Positions 55,018 through 63,285 of a stretch of DNA of 64,000 nt are shown piece by piece. The DNA comes from Paenibacillus alba (lineage in GTDB: Bacteria > Bacillota > Bacilli > Paenibacillales > NBRC-103111). The position numbers and the translations under genes are program-made. The stretch lies in NCBI RefSeq assembly GCF_013204855.1, contig NZ_JABMKZ010000003.1, positions 248,001 through 312,000 on the forward strand, written 5' to 3'. The first letter of the stretch is position 1, and the number at the start of each line of letters is the position of its first letter. The notes beneath the pieces are model-generated. The model saw only the letters and a program-made list of their open reading frames with translations, ran no database searches and was not told the origin of the DNA.

Positions 55018-55923
55018 ATGCAACAGTTAATATCCGACTTACAGGCAGCAAATATTGGCGAGATTCGAACGAATGAACGATTGGCTCCTTTTACAACTTG
55101 GAGAATCGGAGGTCCGGCCGATTGTCTGATCCTCCCTCAAACGAAAGAGCAGGTTGCTGCGGTTATTCGTTTCTTGCATGAACGCGGCGTTCCGTGGACC
55201 GTTATCGGCCGTGGTTCCAATCTGCTTATCCGTGACAAAGGGATTAGAGGTGTCGTCATTAAACTGGGGTCTACACTCGAAACACTTCGTTTCGATGGTG
55301 CGACCGTATACGCAGGTGGTTCCTATTCGTTCATTAAATTGTCCGTACTAGCCGCCAAAGAAGGTTTAACCGGACTGGAGTTTGCTTCTGGCATTCCCGG
55401 TTCTGTGGGAGGCGCCGTCTACATGAATGCAGGGGCTCACGGGTCCGATGTGTCACGCATACTCAAGCAGGCTGAAGTCATCCTGGACACAGGGGAATTG
55501 GTCACGATGCAAGCGGAGGATCTGCATTATGCTTATCGACATTCCATTCTGCACACGCTGCCCGGCATTGTAACGGAAGCTGTCTTTGAATTACAGGTTG
55601 GAGATCGCAAAGAAATCGCCGGTGCCATGGCGGCCTACCGCGATCGGCGTCGACGCACGCAACCTGGCCACTTAGCTTGCGCAGGAAGCGTATTCCGCAA
55701 CCCCGAAGGGGGATTCGCAGCTAAACTTATCGAAGAGGCAGGCTTGAAAGGCAGACGTGTCGGTGGAGCGGAAATCTCTACCTTGCACGCCAATTTCATT
55801 GTTAATACCGGAGATGCTACAGCCGAGGACGTTCTCACTCTCATAAGCGAAGTCCAGCAGATCGTACTGCAAAAGTACGGAATCTCGCTGGTACCTGAAG
55901 TTTTGGTGATGGGTGAGAGGTAA
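55018..55923 (+). CDS. murB: UDP-N-acetylenolpyruvoylglucosamine reductase
   Basis: The 301-residue FAD enzyme reduces the enolpyruvyl group to form UDP-MurNAc. It has TTWRIGGPAD, VIGRGSNLLI, GLEFASGIPGSVGGA and CAGSVFRNPEGG (type II MurB) with the catalytic serine and glutamate regions. ATG 55018 follows GAAGGAGG; the frame is open from 54994. Confidence 0.95.
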   Translation: MQQLISDLQAANIGEIRTNERLAPFTTWRIGGPADCLILPQTKEQVAAVIRFLHERGVPWTVIGRGSNLLIRDKGIRGVVIKLGSTLETLRFDGATVYAGGSYSFIKLSVLAAKEGLTGLEFASGIPGSVGGAVYMNAGAHGSDVSRILKQAEVILDTGELVTMQAEDLHYAYRHSILHTLPGIVTEAVFELQVGDRKEIAGAMAAYRDRRRRTQPGHLACAGSVFRNPEGGFAAKLIEEAGLKGRRVGGAEISTLHANFIVNTGDATAEDVLTLISEVQQIVLQKYGISLVPEVLVMGER

Positions 55924-55938
55924 ATCGGAGGTGGAACT

Positions 55939-57207
55939 TTGGAGAAGCTCGTTATCGAAGGTGGAAGACCTCTTACGGGAGCCATCCAGATACACGGCGC
56001 GAAAAACGCCGCATTACCAATCTTAGCAGCCTGCATCCTGGCTAGCGGCACTCATACTCTGCATAATGTTCCGAATTTGCTCGATATCGACACCATGCTG
56101 CGCATTCTATGTGCACTCGGTTGTCGTGCGGAGCAGCAGGGACATACCGTAACCATTACAACATCCACAGCTCATTCCTCACATATCCCGGAAGAATTGA
56201 TGGGGCAAATGCGTTCCTCCATCTTTCTCATGGGTCCGCTGCTCGCGAGATTCGGCAGTGTCACCGTGTATCAACCAGGTGGCTGCGCAATCGGCGAACG
56301 TAAAATCGATTTGCACCTGAAAGGTTTGCAGGCTCTTGGAGCCAACATTGAAGAGTTCGCGAACAAAATTGTTTGTACAGCTGATTCGCTTCAAGGCAGT
56401 GAGATTGTGCTCGACTTCCCGAGCGTTGGTGCGACGGAAAATATTATGATGGCTGCTGTGCGAGCAGAAGGCATCACAACGATTTACAATGCAGCCCGTG
56501 AGCCGGAGATTCAGGATTTGCAAAATTTTCTGAATGCCATGGGCGCTGATATCATTGGAGCGGGTACGGATACGATTACGATCCGCGGAGTAGAGTCTTT
56601 GTCGCCTTGTACGTATGAAATTATACCTGATCGCATTGTCGCTGGTACCTTCCTGGTAGCAGCAGCTGCAACCAAAGGGAATATCACCCTCGAGAAGGTG
56701 AATCCGGCACATTTAACCTCTGTGATTCACGTCCTTAAGCGTGCAGGTGTTCAAATCATTACGGACGGTGATATAATACATGTAAGCTGCCCGACGAGAC
56801 CGAAGGCAGTAGAACGAATTGTAACGTCACCTCATCCTTCCTTCCCAACCGATCTTCAATCGCAAGTTATGGTGCTGTTGTCGTTAGCAGATGGCCTTAG
56901 CGTGATGAAAGAAACGATTTTCGAAGGCAGATTCAAGCACGTCGATGAATTGTCCCGAATGGGAGCAGATATCCGTGTAGATATGAGCTCAGCCTTTATC
57001 CGAGGCGTTCCAAGATTGTATGGAGCAACGGTTGAAGCGACTGATTTGCGTGCTGGCGCCGCACTTGTTATCGCCGGTCTGGCTGCGCATGGCACAACGA
57101 TCGTTGAGCAAATTCATCATATTGATAGAGGTTATGATAGAATTGAACATATGCTGTCCAGGTTAGGCGCTTCCGTTCATCGCCAAGCACCCGTACCGAG
57201 TGAGTAG
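55939..57207 (+). CDS. murA: UDP-GlcNAc 1-carboxyvinyltransferase
   Basis: The 422-residue EPSP-like enzyme commits UDP-GlcNAc to peptidoglycan. It has HGAKNAALPILAA, the catalytic loop with the fosfomycin-reactive cysteine in YQPGGCAIGERKID, and PTDLQSQVM. The TTG start follows GGAGGTGG. Its place between murB and divIB differs from Bacillus subtilis, where murAA lies elsewhere. Confidence 0.95.
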   Translation: MEKLVIEGGRPLTGAIQIHGAKNAALPILAACILASGTHTLHNVPNLLDIDTMLRILCALGCRAEQQGHTVTITTSTAHSSHIPEELMGQMRSSIFLMGPLLARFGSVTVYQPGGCAIGERKIDLHLKGLQALGANIEEFANKIVCTADSLQGSEIVLDFPSVGATENIMMAAVRAEGITTIYNAAREPEIQDLQNFLNAMGADIIGAGTDTITIRGVESLSPCTYEIIPDRIVAGTFLVAAAATKGNITLEKVNPAHLTSVIHVLKRAGVQIITDGDIIHVSCPTRPKAVERIVTSPHPSFPTDLQSQVMVLLSLADGLSVMKETIFEGRFKHVDELSRMGADIRVDMSSAFIRGVPRLYGATVEATDLRAGAALVIAGLAAHGTTIVEQIHHIDRGYDRIEHMLSRLGASVHRQAPVPSE

Positions 57208-57330
57208 AACATTGAATGACTTCCGCGGATCCCTTCCTGCTTACAGGTGGGGATACACGGCTTTCATTGCATCATCATACATGGATTTATTCTAGCAAAC
57301 TTTATATGAAACTATTAGGTGGTGCCCATC

Positions 57331-58245
57331 TTGTCCGAAGACCGCAAAGTACCCGCTCTGCCTGCTGTACCTAAGCCACGTGCGCGTACCAATCGGAAGC
57401 TGCTTATTTTCTTGTTTATCTTTTTTGCGATCCTATTAGTTATTCTTTTTTTTCAGTCCTCACTGAGCCGTGTTAGCGCCATTGAGGTTCAGGGTAATGA
57501 ACTAATGGCATCCGAAGCCATTGGACAAGCTAGTCAAATTGCCGTAGGAGATCGTTTCTTTGCCGTAAGCTCAGCTACGATTCAGCAGCGCATCGCTTCC
57601 ATGCCAATGATTAAATCGGCTGAGGTCAAAAAGCATTTTCCAGGCATCATTCGCATTGCCGTAGAAGAATTCCCCAAAGTAGCTTTCCAAATAGCGGCTG
57701 ACGGCAAGAAACAGGCTGTTCTAGCTGATGGTGCTGTTGTCCAGCTTGCTGCCGGGAGCAGCATTCCTTTGGATATGCCTATTCTTACAGGATGGACGGA
57801 TGGTGATCCGAATAAAGCGGCATTATGCAAAGTTTTGGGAGAGATTCCTGAAAGCGCGCTATCGGACATTTCCGAAATTAAACCGGATCCATCCGAATCG
57901 TATCCTGATAAGATCAAGCTATACACGAGATCGCAGTTCGAAGTGTATACGACAATTGCCTATCTGCCTGAGAAAATTGACAACTTGCCTGCTTATATTG
58001 CAAGCTTACAAGAGGATCATATTACGAGTGGTGTGATCAAAATGCTAGAAGTAGAGTATCACGCTCCATTTGATCCAAACGAAGAGCCCAAAACCGACAA
58101 GGATGCGTCTGCCAGTCAGAAGACAGGGAACAGTACTTCGAGTCCAAATCCTGATACGAATAAGGATGGAGGCAAGGCAACTGCCAAGCCGACTACAAAA
58201 CCGACTGCCAAACCAACGCCTAAAGAAACAGTAAAGCCATCTTGA
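57331..58245 (+). CDS. divIB: cell division protein DivIB/FtsQ
   Basis: The 304-residue bitopic protein has a Pro/Arg-rich cytoplasmic N terminus, one helix (about residues 25-45), a POTRA domain (VSAIEVQGNELMASEAIGQA), the FtsQ beta domain and a Lys/Thr/Pro-rich repetitive tail (KPTTKPTAKPTPKETVKPS) after about residue 255. It stabilises FtsL-DivIC at the septum. TTG 57331 is favoured by TTAGGTGGTG; GTG 57319 overlaps that site. Confidence 0.9.
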   Translation: MSEDRKVPALPAVPKPRARTNRKLLIFLFIFFAILLVILFFQSSLSRVSAIEVQGNELMASEAIGQASQIAVGDRFFAVSSATIQQRIASMPMIKSAEVKKHFPGIIRIAVEEFPKVAFQIAADGKKQAVLADGAVVQLAAGSSIPLDMPILTGWTDGDPNKAALCKVLGEIPESALSDISEIKPDPSESYPDKIKLYTRSQFEVYTTIAYLPEKIDNLPAYIASLQEDHITSGVIKMLEVEYHAPFDPNEEPKTDKDASASQKTGNSTSSPNPDTNKDGGKATAKPTTKPTAKPTPKETVKPS

Positions 58246-58432
58246 CAAAAAAACGGGTTAATGGACTACTCAATCATGAAAATTAATGTTAAAATTAGAT
58301 TTATGGTTAAATAGGCATCTCTCAACTCTTTATATGTTTACCAAAAAATTACTAGTCAAAATTAAGTTCTAATTACACATTGGATGATTAATGAGGTTAA
58401 ACATTTTTTTTGAGCAAAAAATTGTAGAAAAA

Positions 58433-58459
58433 AGAGGGAATATGGCGTTTGTGTGGAAT
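58433..58459 (+). promoter_or_regulatory. sigma-H-type promoter of ftsAZ
   Basis: AGAGGGAAT (58433-58441) fits RNAGGAWWW with one mismatch and GTGGAAT (58453-58459) fits RNNGAAT; the spacer is 11. The ftsAZ operon of Bacillus has a sigma-H promoter that raises FtsZ at sporulation. Confidence 0.6.
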
Positions 58460-58520
58460 GAATACAGAAGATATTGTGAGGAAATCACATTAATACCAAA
58501 GTTATAGGAGGTGCCAGGGC

Positions 58521-59768
58521 TTGAGCAACAATGACATCATTGTTAGTTTAGACATCGGTACATCCAAGGTTCGTGCTATTATTGGGGAAGTTGTTAACGG
58601 AACCATTAATATAATAGGAGTGGGATCTGCCGAGTCAGAGGGTATTCGTAAGGGCGCCATCGTGGACATTGATCAAACTGTGAATTCTATTCGCAGTGCT
58701 GTAGATCATGCTGAACGAATGGTTGGCGTACAAATATCTGAGGTTTATGTTGGAATTTCAGGAAATCATATTGCTCTTCAATCCAGTCATGGTGTTGTCG
58801 CTGTTTCTAATGAAGACCGAGAGATCGGTGAAGAGGATATTGATCGTGTTATTCAGGCGGCAAGAGTCATTGCATTACCTCCTGAGCGTGAAATTATTGG
58901 AGTCGTACCCAAACAGTATTTGGTTGATGGACAAGAAGGAATTAACGATCCTCGCGGGATGATTGGCGTTCGATTAGAAGTTGAAGCGACCATCATTACG
59001 GGTGCGAAGACCGGGATACATAATTTAATCCGTGTTGTGGAGAGATCTGAACTCAAGGTTGCTGGCGTTATTCTAATGTCACTGGCCTCTGGACAGTTAG
59101 CTCTATCCAAGGATGAGAAAGCGGTTGGCACAGTGCTTGTTGATATTGGAGCAGGAGCGGCTACAATCGCTATTTTTGAACTAGGCAATTTGTTGGCAAC
59201 ATCGACAATTCAAATTGGCGGCGAGTACATCAGCAACGATATCTCGATTGGCCTCCGTACTCAGCTCGAAATCGCAGAGAAAATAAAGCTGAAATACGGC
59301 TGTGCATCCGTCGAGGATTCAGCGCCTGATCAAGTGTTTAAAGTGACCCGCATGGGAAGCAATGTGGAAAAAGAATTTTCTCAAGTGGACCTTGCGAATA
59401 TCATTGAACCCCGCGTCGAAGAAATTTTCCAGATGATTCGTGCAGAAGTACATCGATTGGGTTATGGCGATTTAGCCGGCGGTTATGTGCTTACTGGCGG
59501 TACTGTCTGTATGCCGGGTATACTTGCTATTGCACAAGCTGAACTCGCAACGTCAGTGCGTATTGCTGTTCCAGATTTCATTGGGGTGCGTGACCCTTCC
59601 TATACAAGTGGAGTTGGTATTATTCAATTCGTTTCCAAGTATATGAAAAACAGGAATTCTGGCTTTACCAAGAAAGTGGCTGCAAAAACGACTACAAAAA
59701 AATCCTCCGACAGCAATAAACCAGGTCTTATGGAACGAGTAAAGAACTTTTTTAGTGAATTTATATAG
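58521..59768 (+). CDS. ftsA: cell division protein FtsA
   Basis: The 415-residue actin-like ATPase has phosphate-1 VSLDIGTSKVRAIIGE, the 1C domain, phosphate-2 VLVDIGAGAATIAIF, the adenosine motif GGYVLTGGTVCMPG and a C-terminal amphipathic membrane helix (MERVKNFFSEFI). It tethers FtsZ to the membrane. TTG start after TAGGAGGTG. The upstream 275 bases are AT-rich and carry the promoter. Confidence 0.96.
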   Translation: MSNNDIIVSLDIGTSKVRAIIGEVVNGTINIIGVGSAESEGIRKGAIVDIDQTVNSIRSAVDHAERMVGVQISEVYVGISGNHIALQSSHGVVAVSNEDREIGEEDIDRVIQAARVIALPPEREIIGVVPKQYLVDGQEGINDPRGMIGVRLEVEATIITGAKTGIHNLIRVVERSELKVAGVILMSLASGQLALSKDEKAVGTVLVDIGAGAATIAIFELGNLLATSTIQIGGEYISNDISIGLRTQLEIAEKIKLKYGCASVEDSAPDQVFKVTRMGSNVEKEFSQVDLANIIEPRVEEIFQMIRAEVHRLGYGDLAGGYVLTGGTVCMPGILAIAQAELATSVRIAVPDFIGVRDPSYTSGVGIIQFVSKYMKNRNSGFTKKVAAKTTTKKSSDSNKPGLMERVKNFFSEFI

Positions 59769-59798
59769 TGAACGCGAAGTTAGGGGGATATGACTCAG

Positions 59799-60923
59799 AT
59801 GTTTGAATTTGATATGGATTTAGATCAATTGGCTCAAATCAAAGTTATTGGTGTGGGTGGCGGCGGAAGCAATGCCGTTAACCGGATGATCGAGAACGGT
59901 TTAAAAGGCGTTGAGTTTATTACAGTGAATACGGATGCTCAAGCTTTGCACTTAGCGAAGTCCGTGCATAAATTGCAAATTGGAGATAAGCTTACGCGTG
60001 GACTTGGCGCAGGTGCGAACCCTGAAGTAGGGAAAAAGGCGGCAGAAGAGTCAAGGGAGACGATTCTGAATACGCTTCGCGGTGCCGATATGGTATTCGT
60101 AACAGCCGGAATGGGCGGCGGTACAGGAACAGGAGCTGCTCCGGTTATTGCCGAAATCGCCAAGGAAGTAGGCGCTTTAACGGTTGGTGTTGTGACACGT
60201 CCGTTTACGTTCGAAGGGCGCAAACGTTCTTTACAAGCCGAGCAGGGGATTGCTGCTCTGAAGGAAAAAGTAGATACATTAATTATTATCCCGAATGATC
60301 GTCTCTTAGAGATTGTGGATAAGAAAACGCCAATGCTTGAAGCCTTCCTTCAAGCGGACAATGTTCTTCGTCAAGGTGTGCAAGGGATTTCAGACTTAAT
60401 CGCGGTTCCTGGACTTATCAATTTGGATTTTGCAGATGTCAAAACGATCATGACCGAGCGCGGCTCAGCCCTTATGGGGATTGGGGTCGCAACGGGTGAG
60501 AATCGCGCAGCGGAAGCAGCCAAGAAAGCAATTTCCAGTCCTTTGTTGGAAACTTCCATTGAAGGCGCACGCGGTGTTCTGATGAATATCACGGGCGGTA
60601 TCAACCTAAGCTTGTACGAAGTCAATGAAGCGGCTGATATCGTTGCATCTGCATCCGATATTGAAGTGAACATGATCTTCGGGGCGGTCATTGACGACAA
60701 GCTCAAAGACGAAATTCTGGTTACTGTCATCGCTACTGGTTTCGAGCACAAGGCTGCGCCTTCTCAATCCGCAGTGAAACGTCCAGTGAGTGGGCAACCT
60801 GAAGCGCCAGCTTCTTCGGATAATCGCTTGAACAACTTAAAACCATTTGGCGCTCAGCCATCCAATGACCAATTAGATATTCCGACGTTCCTGCGCAACC
60901 GCGGGCGGAATACCGACAAATAA
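59799..60923 (+). CDS. ftsZ: cell division GTPase FtsZ
   Basis: The 374-residue tubulin-like GTPase has the signature [12 protein letters not shown], the T7 loop [11 protein letters not shown] and the C-terminal FtsA-binding peptide [12 protein letters not shown] 59799 is 11 nt after GGGGG; ATG 59790 is only 2 nt from it. It is cotranscribed with ftsA and followed by a strong terminator. Confidence 0.97.
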   Translation: MFEFDMDLDQLAQIKVIGVGGGGSNAVNRMIENGLKGVEFITVNTDAQALHLAKSVHKLQIGDKLTRGLGAGANPEVGKKAAEESRETILNTLRGADMVFVTAGMGGGTGTGAAPVIAEIAKEVGALTVGVVTRPFTFEGRKRSLQAEQGIAALKEKVDTLIIIPNDRLLEIVDKKTPMLEAFLQADNVLRQGVQGISDLIAVPGLINLDFADVKTIMTERGSALMGIGVATGENRAAEAAKKAISSPLLETSIEGARGVLMNITGGINLSLYEVNEAADIVASASDIEVNMIFGAVIDDKLKDEILVTVIATGFEHKAAPSQSAVKRPVSGQPEAPASSDNRLNNLKPFGAQPSNDQLDIPTFLRNRGRNTDK

Positions 60924-60942
60924 TTACACGAACTGTGTAAAG

Positions 60943-60983
60943 AGACCGAAGCCCTACATCATGTAGAGGCTTCGGTCTTTTTG
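60943..60983 (+). terminator. terminator after ftsZ
   Basis: A long stem AGACCGAAGCC...CTACAT with ATGTAG...GGCTTCGGTCT (60943-60959 with 60961-60978) and a TTTTT tail. Confidence 0.92.
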
Positions 60984-61055
60984 TGTTTCAGGGCTTTTCT
61001 AGCGAATGCAGCACCGCGTCAACTGACAAAAAAAGTAATAGCCTACTAGCAAGTT

Positions 61056-61088
61056 TAGACAGACTTTGAAATTAGATTCCCCTATACT
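61056..61088 (+). promoter_or_regulatory. candidate spoIIG promoter with long spacer
   Basis: TAGACA (61056-61061) and TATACT (61083-61088) are 21 nt apart. The spoIIG promoter of Bacillus subtilis uses sigma-A elements about 22 nt apart activated by Spo0A. Spo0A-box-like TGACAAA lies at 61024-61030 and a perfect TGACGAA on the minus strand at 61107-61113. Confidence 0.5.
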
Positions 61089-61155
61089 GATTTAGAACCT
61101 TAAAGTTTCGTCAGGAAATTGGATAAAAAGCATCACTCATGGAGGTGAGGAAATT

Positions 61156-62079
61156 GTGGTCGTCTATGCGGATCTCATTTTCCTACTGAACTTTCTGATG
61201 GATGCGGCCATACTGATTGTTACGGCTAAAACACGGAAAATATCGTTCAAGTGGTGGAGAATCGTAGGTTCGTCGTTTTTGGGAGCTTCCTATGTCGTGA
61301 TCATGTTCCTGCCTGTGCCTCTCTTTTTATTTACATTTTCTGTGAAATGTATGTTCTGTATCGGTATGATTATGACTGCTTTCGGATTTGGTTCTCTACA
61401 AAATTTACTGAGAAACCTTGGAACGTTCCTCTTAGTGAATTTTGCAGTGGCCGGAGGGATGTTCGGCATTCATTATGTACTGGCATCCTCCTCGGATGTG
61501 ATGAAAGGGATTGTATTTACACAATCAGGTGTAGCTTTATTTCAGTTGAATATGGGCGGTATTCTATTTGTTCTCGCTCTCTTGATTCCTTTGTTATGGT
61601 GGTTCAAAACGGTGTTTCAAAGCACGAAGCAGCGTGAAGTGATGACGACTTTTTTAGCAGAGATTACGATTCATGTAGGTGATTATACAGCCTCGTGCAA
61701 AGGACTAATTGATACGGGGAATCAATTATATGATCCGCTGACGCGTACCCCGGTGATGGTCATGGAAGTGTCAGAGTGGGGCGATGTGTTTCCTGCCCAG
61801 TGGCTCGAACGGATTCGGTCAGCCGATGTAGACCAAATCATTAGCGGTTTGGGGGAAGAAGAGTTTGTGTGGCAGGATCGATTGCGTCTTGTTCCTTATC
61901 GAGGTGTGAATCGGAATACGCAATTCATGCTGGCGATTAAACCGGATAAGGTGGTGATTACCCATAATCAGACGCAAACGGAAGCAATTAAGGTGCTTAT
62001 CGGGCTCGACGGAGGTAAGCTTTGCAGTGACGGCTCCTATCAAGCTATTATTCATCCGGCATTAATTTCCGCAGTATAG
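61156..62079 (+). CDS. spoIIGA: sigma-E processing protease SpoIIGA
   Basis: The 307-residue membrane aspartic protease cleaves the pro-sequence of sigma E in the mother cell. Five N-terminal helices (starting VYADLIFLLNFLMDAAIL) and a C-terminal protease domain with the catalytic Asp186 in GLIDTGNQLYDPLTRTPV. GTG start after GGAGGTGAGG. The gene is followed not directly by sigE but by a 320-base repeat leader. Confidence 0.94.
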   Translation: MVVYADLIFLLNFLMDAAILIVTAKTRKISFKWWRIVGSSFLGASYVVIMFLPVPLFLFTFSVKCMFCIGMIMTAFGFGSLQNLLRNLGTFLLVNFAVAGGMFGIHYVLASSSDVMKGIVFTQSGVALFQLNMGGILFVLALLIPLLWWFKTVFQSTKQREVMTTFLAEITIHVGDYTASCKGLIDTGNQLYDPLTRTPVMVMEVSEWGDVFPAQWLERIRSADVDQIISGLGEEEFVWQDRLRLVPYRGVNRNTQFMLAIKPDKVVITHNQTQTEAIKVLIGLDGGKLCSDGSYQAIIHPALISAV

Positions 62080-62131
62080 CGCTTTCAGAACGGATTGCTG
62101 GCTATTAAAAACACGTTCGCTTGCCTGATTC

Positions 62132-62392
62132 AGTTTTGCACAAGCAAAACTCAGATTACTTACGGTGCAAGTTTTCCTACGGAAAACTCGGCAAGTGCTT
62201 ACGAAGTCAGTTTTGCACAGCAAAACTCAGATTACGCTTACGACGCAAGTTTTCCTACGGAAAACTCGGCAAATGCTTACGAAGTCAGTTTTGCACAGCA
62301 AAACTCAGATTACGCTTACGATGCAAGTTTTCCTACGGAAAACTCGGCAAATGCTTACGAAGTCAGTTTTGCACAGCAAAACTCTTAGGAGG
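62132..62392 (+). repeat. seven 39-nt hairpin repeats in the sigE leader
   Basis: Hairpins start at 62132, 62170, 62209, 62248, 62287, 62326 and 62365, that is every 39 bases. Two types alternate: A (AGTTTTGC/GCAAAACT, loop ACA or ACAA) and B (AGTTTTCC/GGAAAACT, loop TAC). The swap of G-C for C-G at one stem position is compensatory. The 20-base linkers share GCTTACGA. The last hairpin is followed at once by CTTAGGAGG, the sigE ribosome site. The unit is 13 codons long and lacks stops in all three plus frames, so overlapping frames are open, but no ribosome site supports a peptide. Confidence 0.9.
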
Positions 62393-62400
62393 AAACTAAC

Positions 62401-63123
62401 ATGCTCTTGAAATGGAAAATGCTTTTTCAACTAGCGTATTATCGTATTTTAATGTTCTTAGGTCTTAAAGGAGAGGAAATCTACTACATAGGTGGTAGTG
62501 AAGCTTTACCGCCACCGCTTACGAGAGAAGAAGAAGAATACTTATTGGAAAAATTACCATCCGGGGATGCCGCGATACGAGCGATGCTGATCGAGCGGAA
62601 TCTGAGATTGGTTGTCTATATAGCTAGGAAATTCGAGAATACGGGGATAAATATCGAGGATTTGGTTTCAATCGGTGCTATCGGATTGATTAAAGCTGTG
62701 AACACTTTTGACCCTGAGAAAAAGATAAAATTAGCAACCTATGCATCACGCTGCATCGAAAATGAGATACTTATGTACCTGCGACGCAACAGTAAGATTC
62801 GTACAGAAGTTTCTTTCGATGAACCGCTGAATATTGATTGGGATGGAAATGAACTCCTGCTTTCCGATGTCCTTGGAACCGAGAATGATACGATCTATCG
62901 TAACATCGAAGAGCAGGTAGATCGCAAGTTGCTGCATAAAGCGCTTGATAAGCTTAGTGAACGCGAGCGTATCATCATGGAGCTTCGGTTCGGCCTGCAA
63001 GACGGTGAAGAAAAAACACAGAAGGATGTTGCAGACCTGCTTGGTATTTCACAATCGTATATATCCAGATTGGAAAAGCGGATTATTAAAAGGCTTCGCA
63101 AGGAATTTAATAAGATGGTATAA
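62401..63123 (+). CDS. sigE: sporulation sigma factor sigma E (pro-form)
   Basis: The 240-residue mother-cell sigma factor has an N-terminal membrane-binding pro-sequence (about the first 27 residues, [20 protein letters not shown]) that SpoIIGA removes, region 2 ([35 protein letters not shown]) and region 4 helix-turn-helix ([20 protein letters not shown]). TTAGGAGG is 8 nt before the ATG. Confidence 0.97.
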   Translation: MLLKWKMLFQLAYYRILMFLGLKGEEIYYIGGSEALPPPLTREEEEYLLEKLPSGDAAIRAMLIERNLRLVVYIARKFENTGINIEDLVSIGAIGLIKAVNTFDPEKKIKLATYASRCIENEILMYLRRNSKIRTEVSFDEPLNIDWDGNELLLSDVLGTENDTIYRNIEEQVDRKLLHKALDKLSERERIIMELRFGLQDGEEKTQKDVADLLGISQSYISRLEKRIIKRLRKEFNKMV

Positions 63124-63223
63124 GAAAATTTTTTTTGGCAGGTTATGTGGAATTTGTTCAGCAGTCACGGGAGGGAGCAAGTCGCTGACCTTTTGTCAAG
63201 TGCCTAGACAGAGGGAAGGACAG

Positions 63224-63252
63224 GAATAAATCGGTTACTCACGGGGATAATT
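63224..63252 (+). promoter_or_regulatory. candidate forespore (sigma F/sigma G) promoter of sigG
   Basis: GAATA (63224-63228) fits the GHATR -35 of sigma G, and GGGGATAATTA (63243-63253) fits the GGNRANANT -10 of sigma F. Spacing is 14 to the sigma F form and 17 to the sigma G form. In Bacillus sigG is first read by sigma F, then by sigma G. Confidence 0.45.
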
Positions 63253-63285
63253 AACAGTAATGTTTCTCCTTGGGAGGTAATCACG

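Noticed and set aside
62132..62392. Possible CRISPR array
   Set aside because: The spacers between hairpins are themselves repeated, units alternate, and there are no cas genes.
62095..62410. Overlapping open frames in the sigE leader encoding 13- or 26-residue repeats
   Set aside because: The repeat unit is a multiple of three and stop-free in all frames, so openness is automatic; no ribosome site precedes any of them, and stem covariation argues for a structural role.
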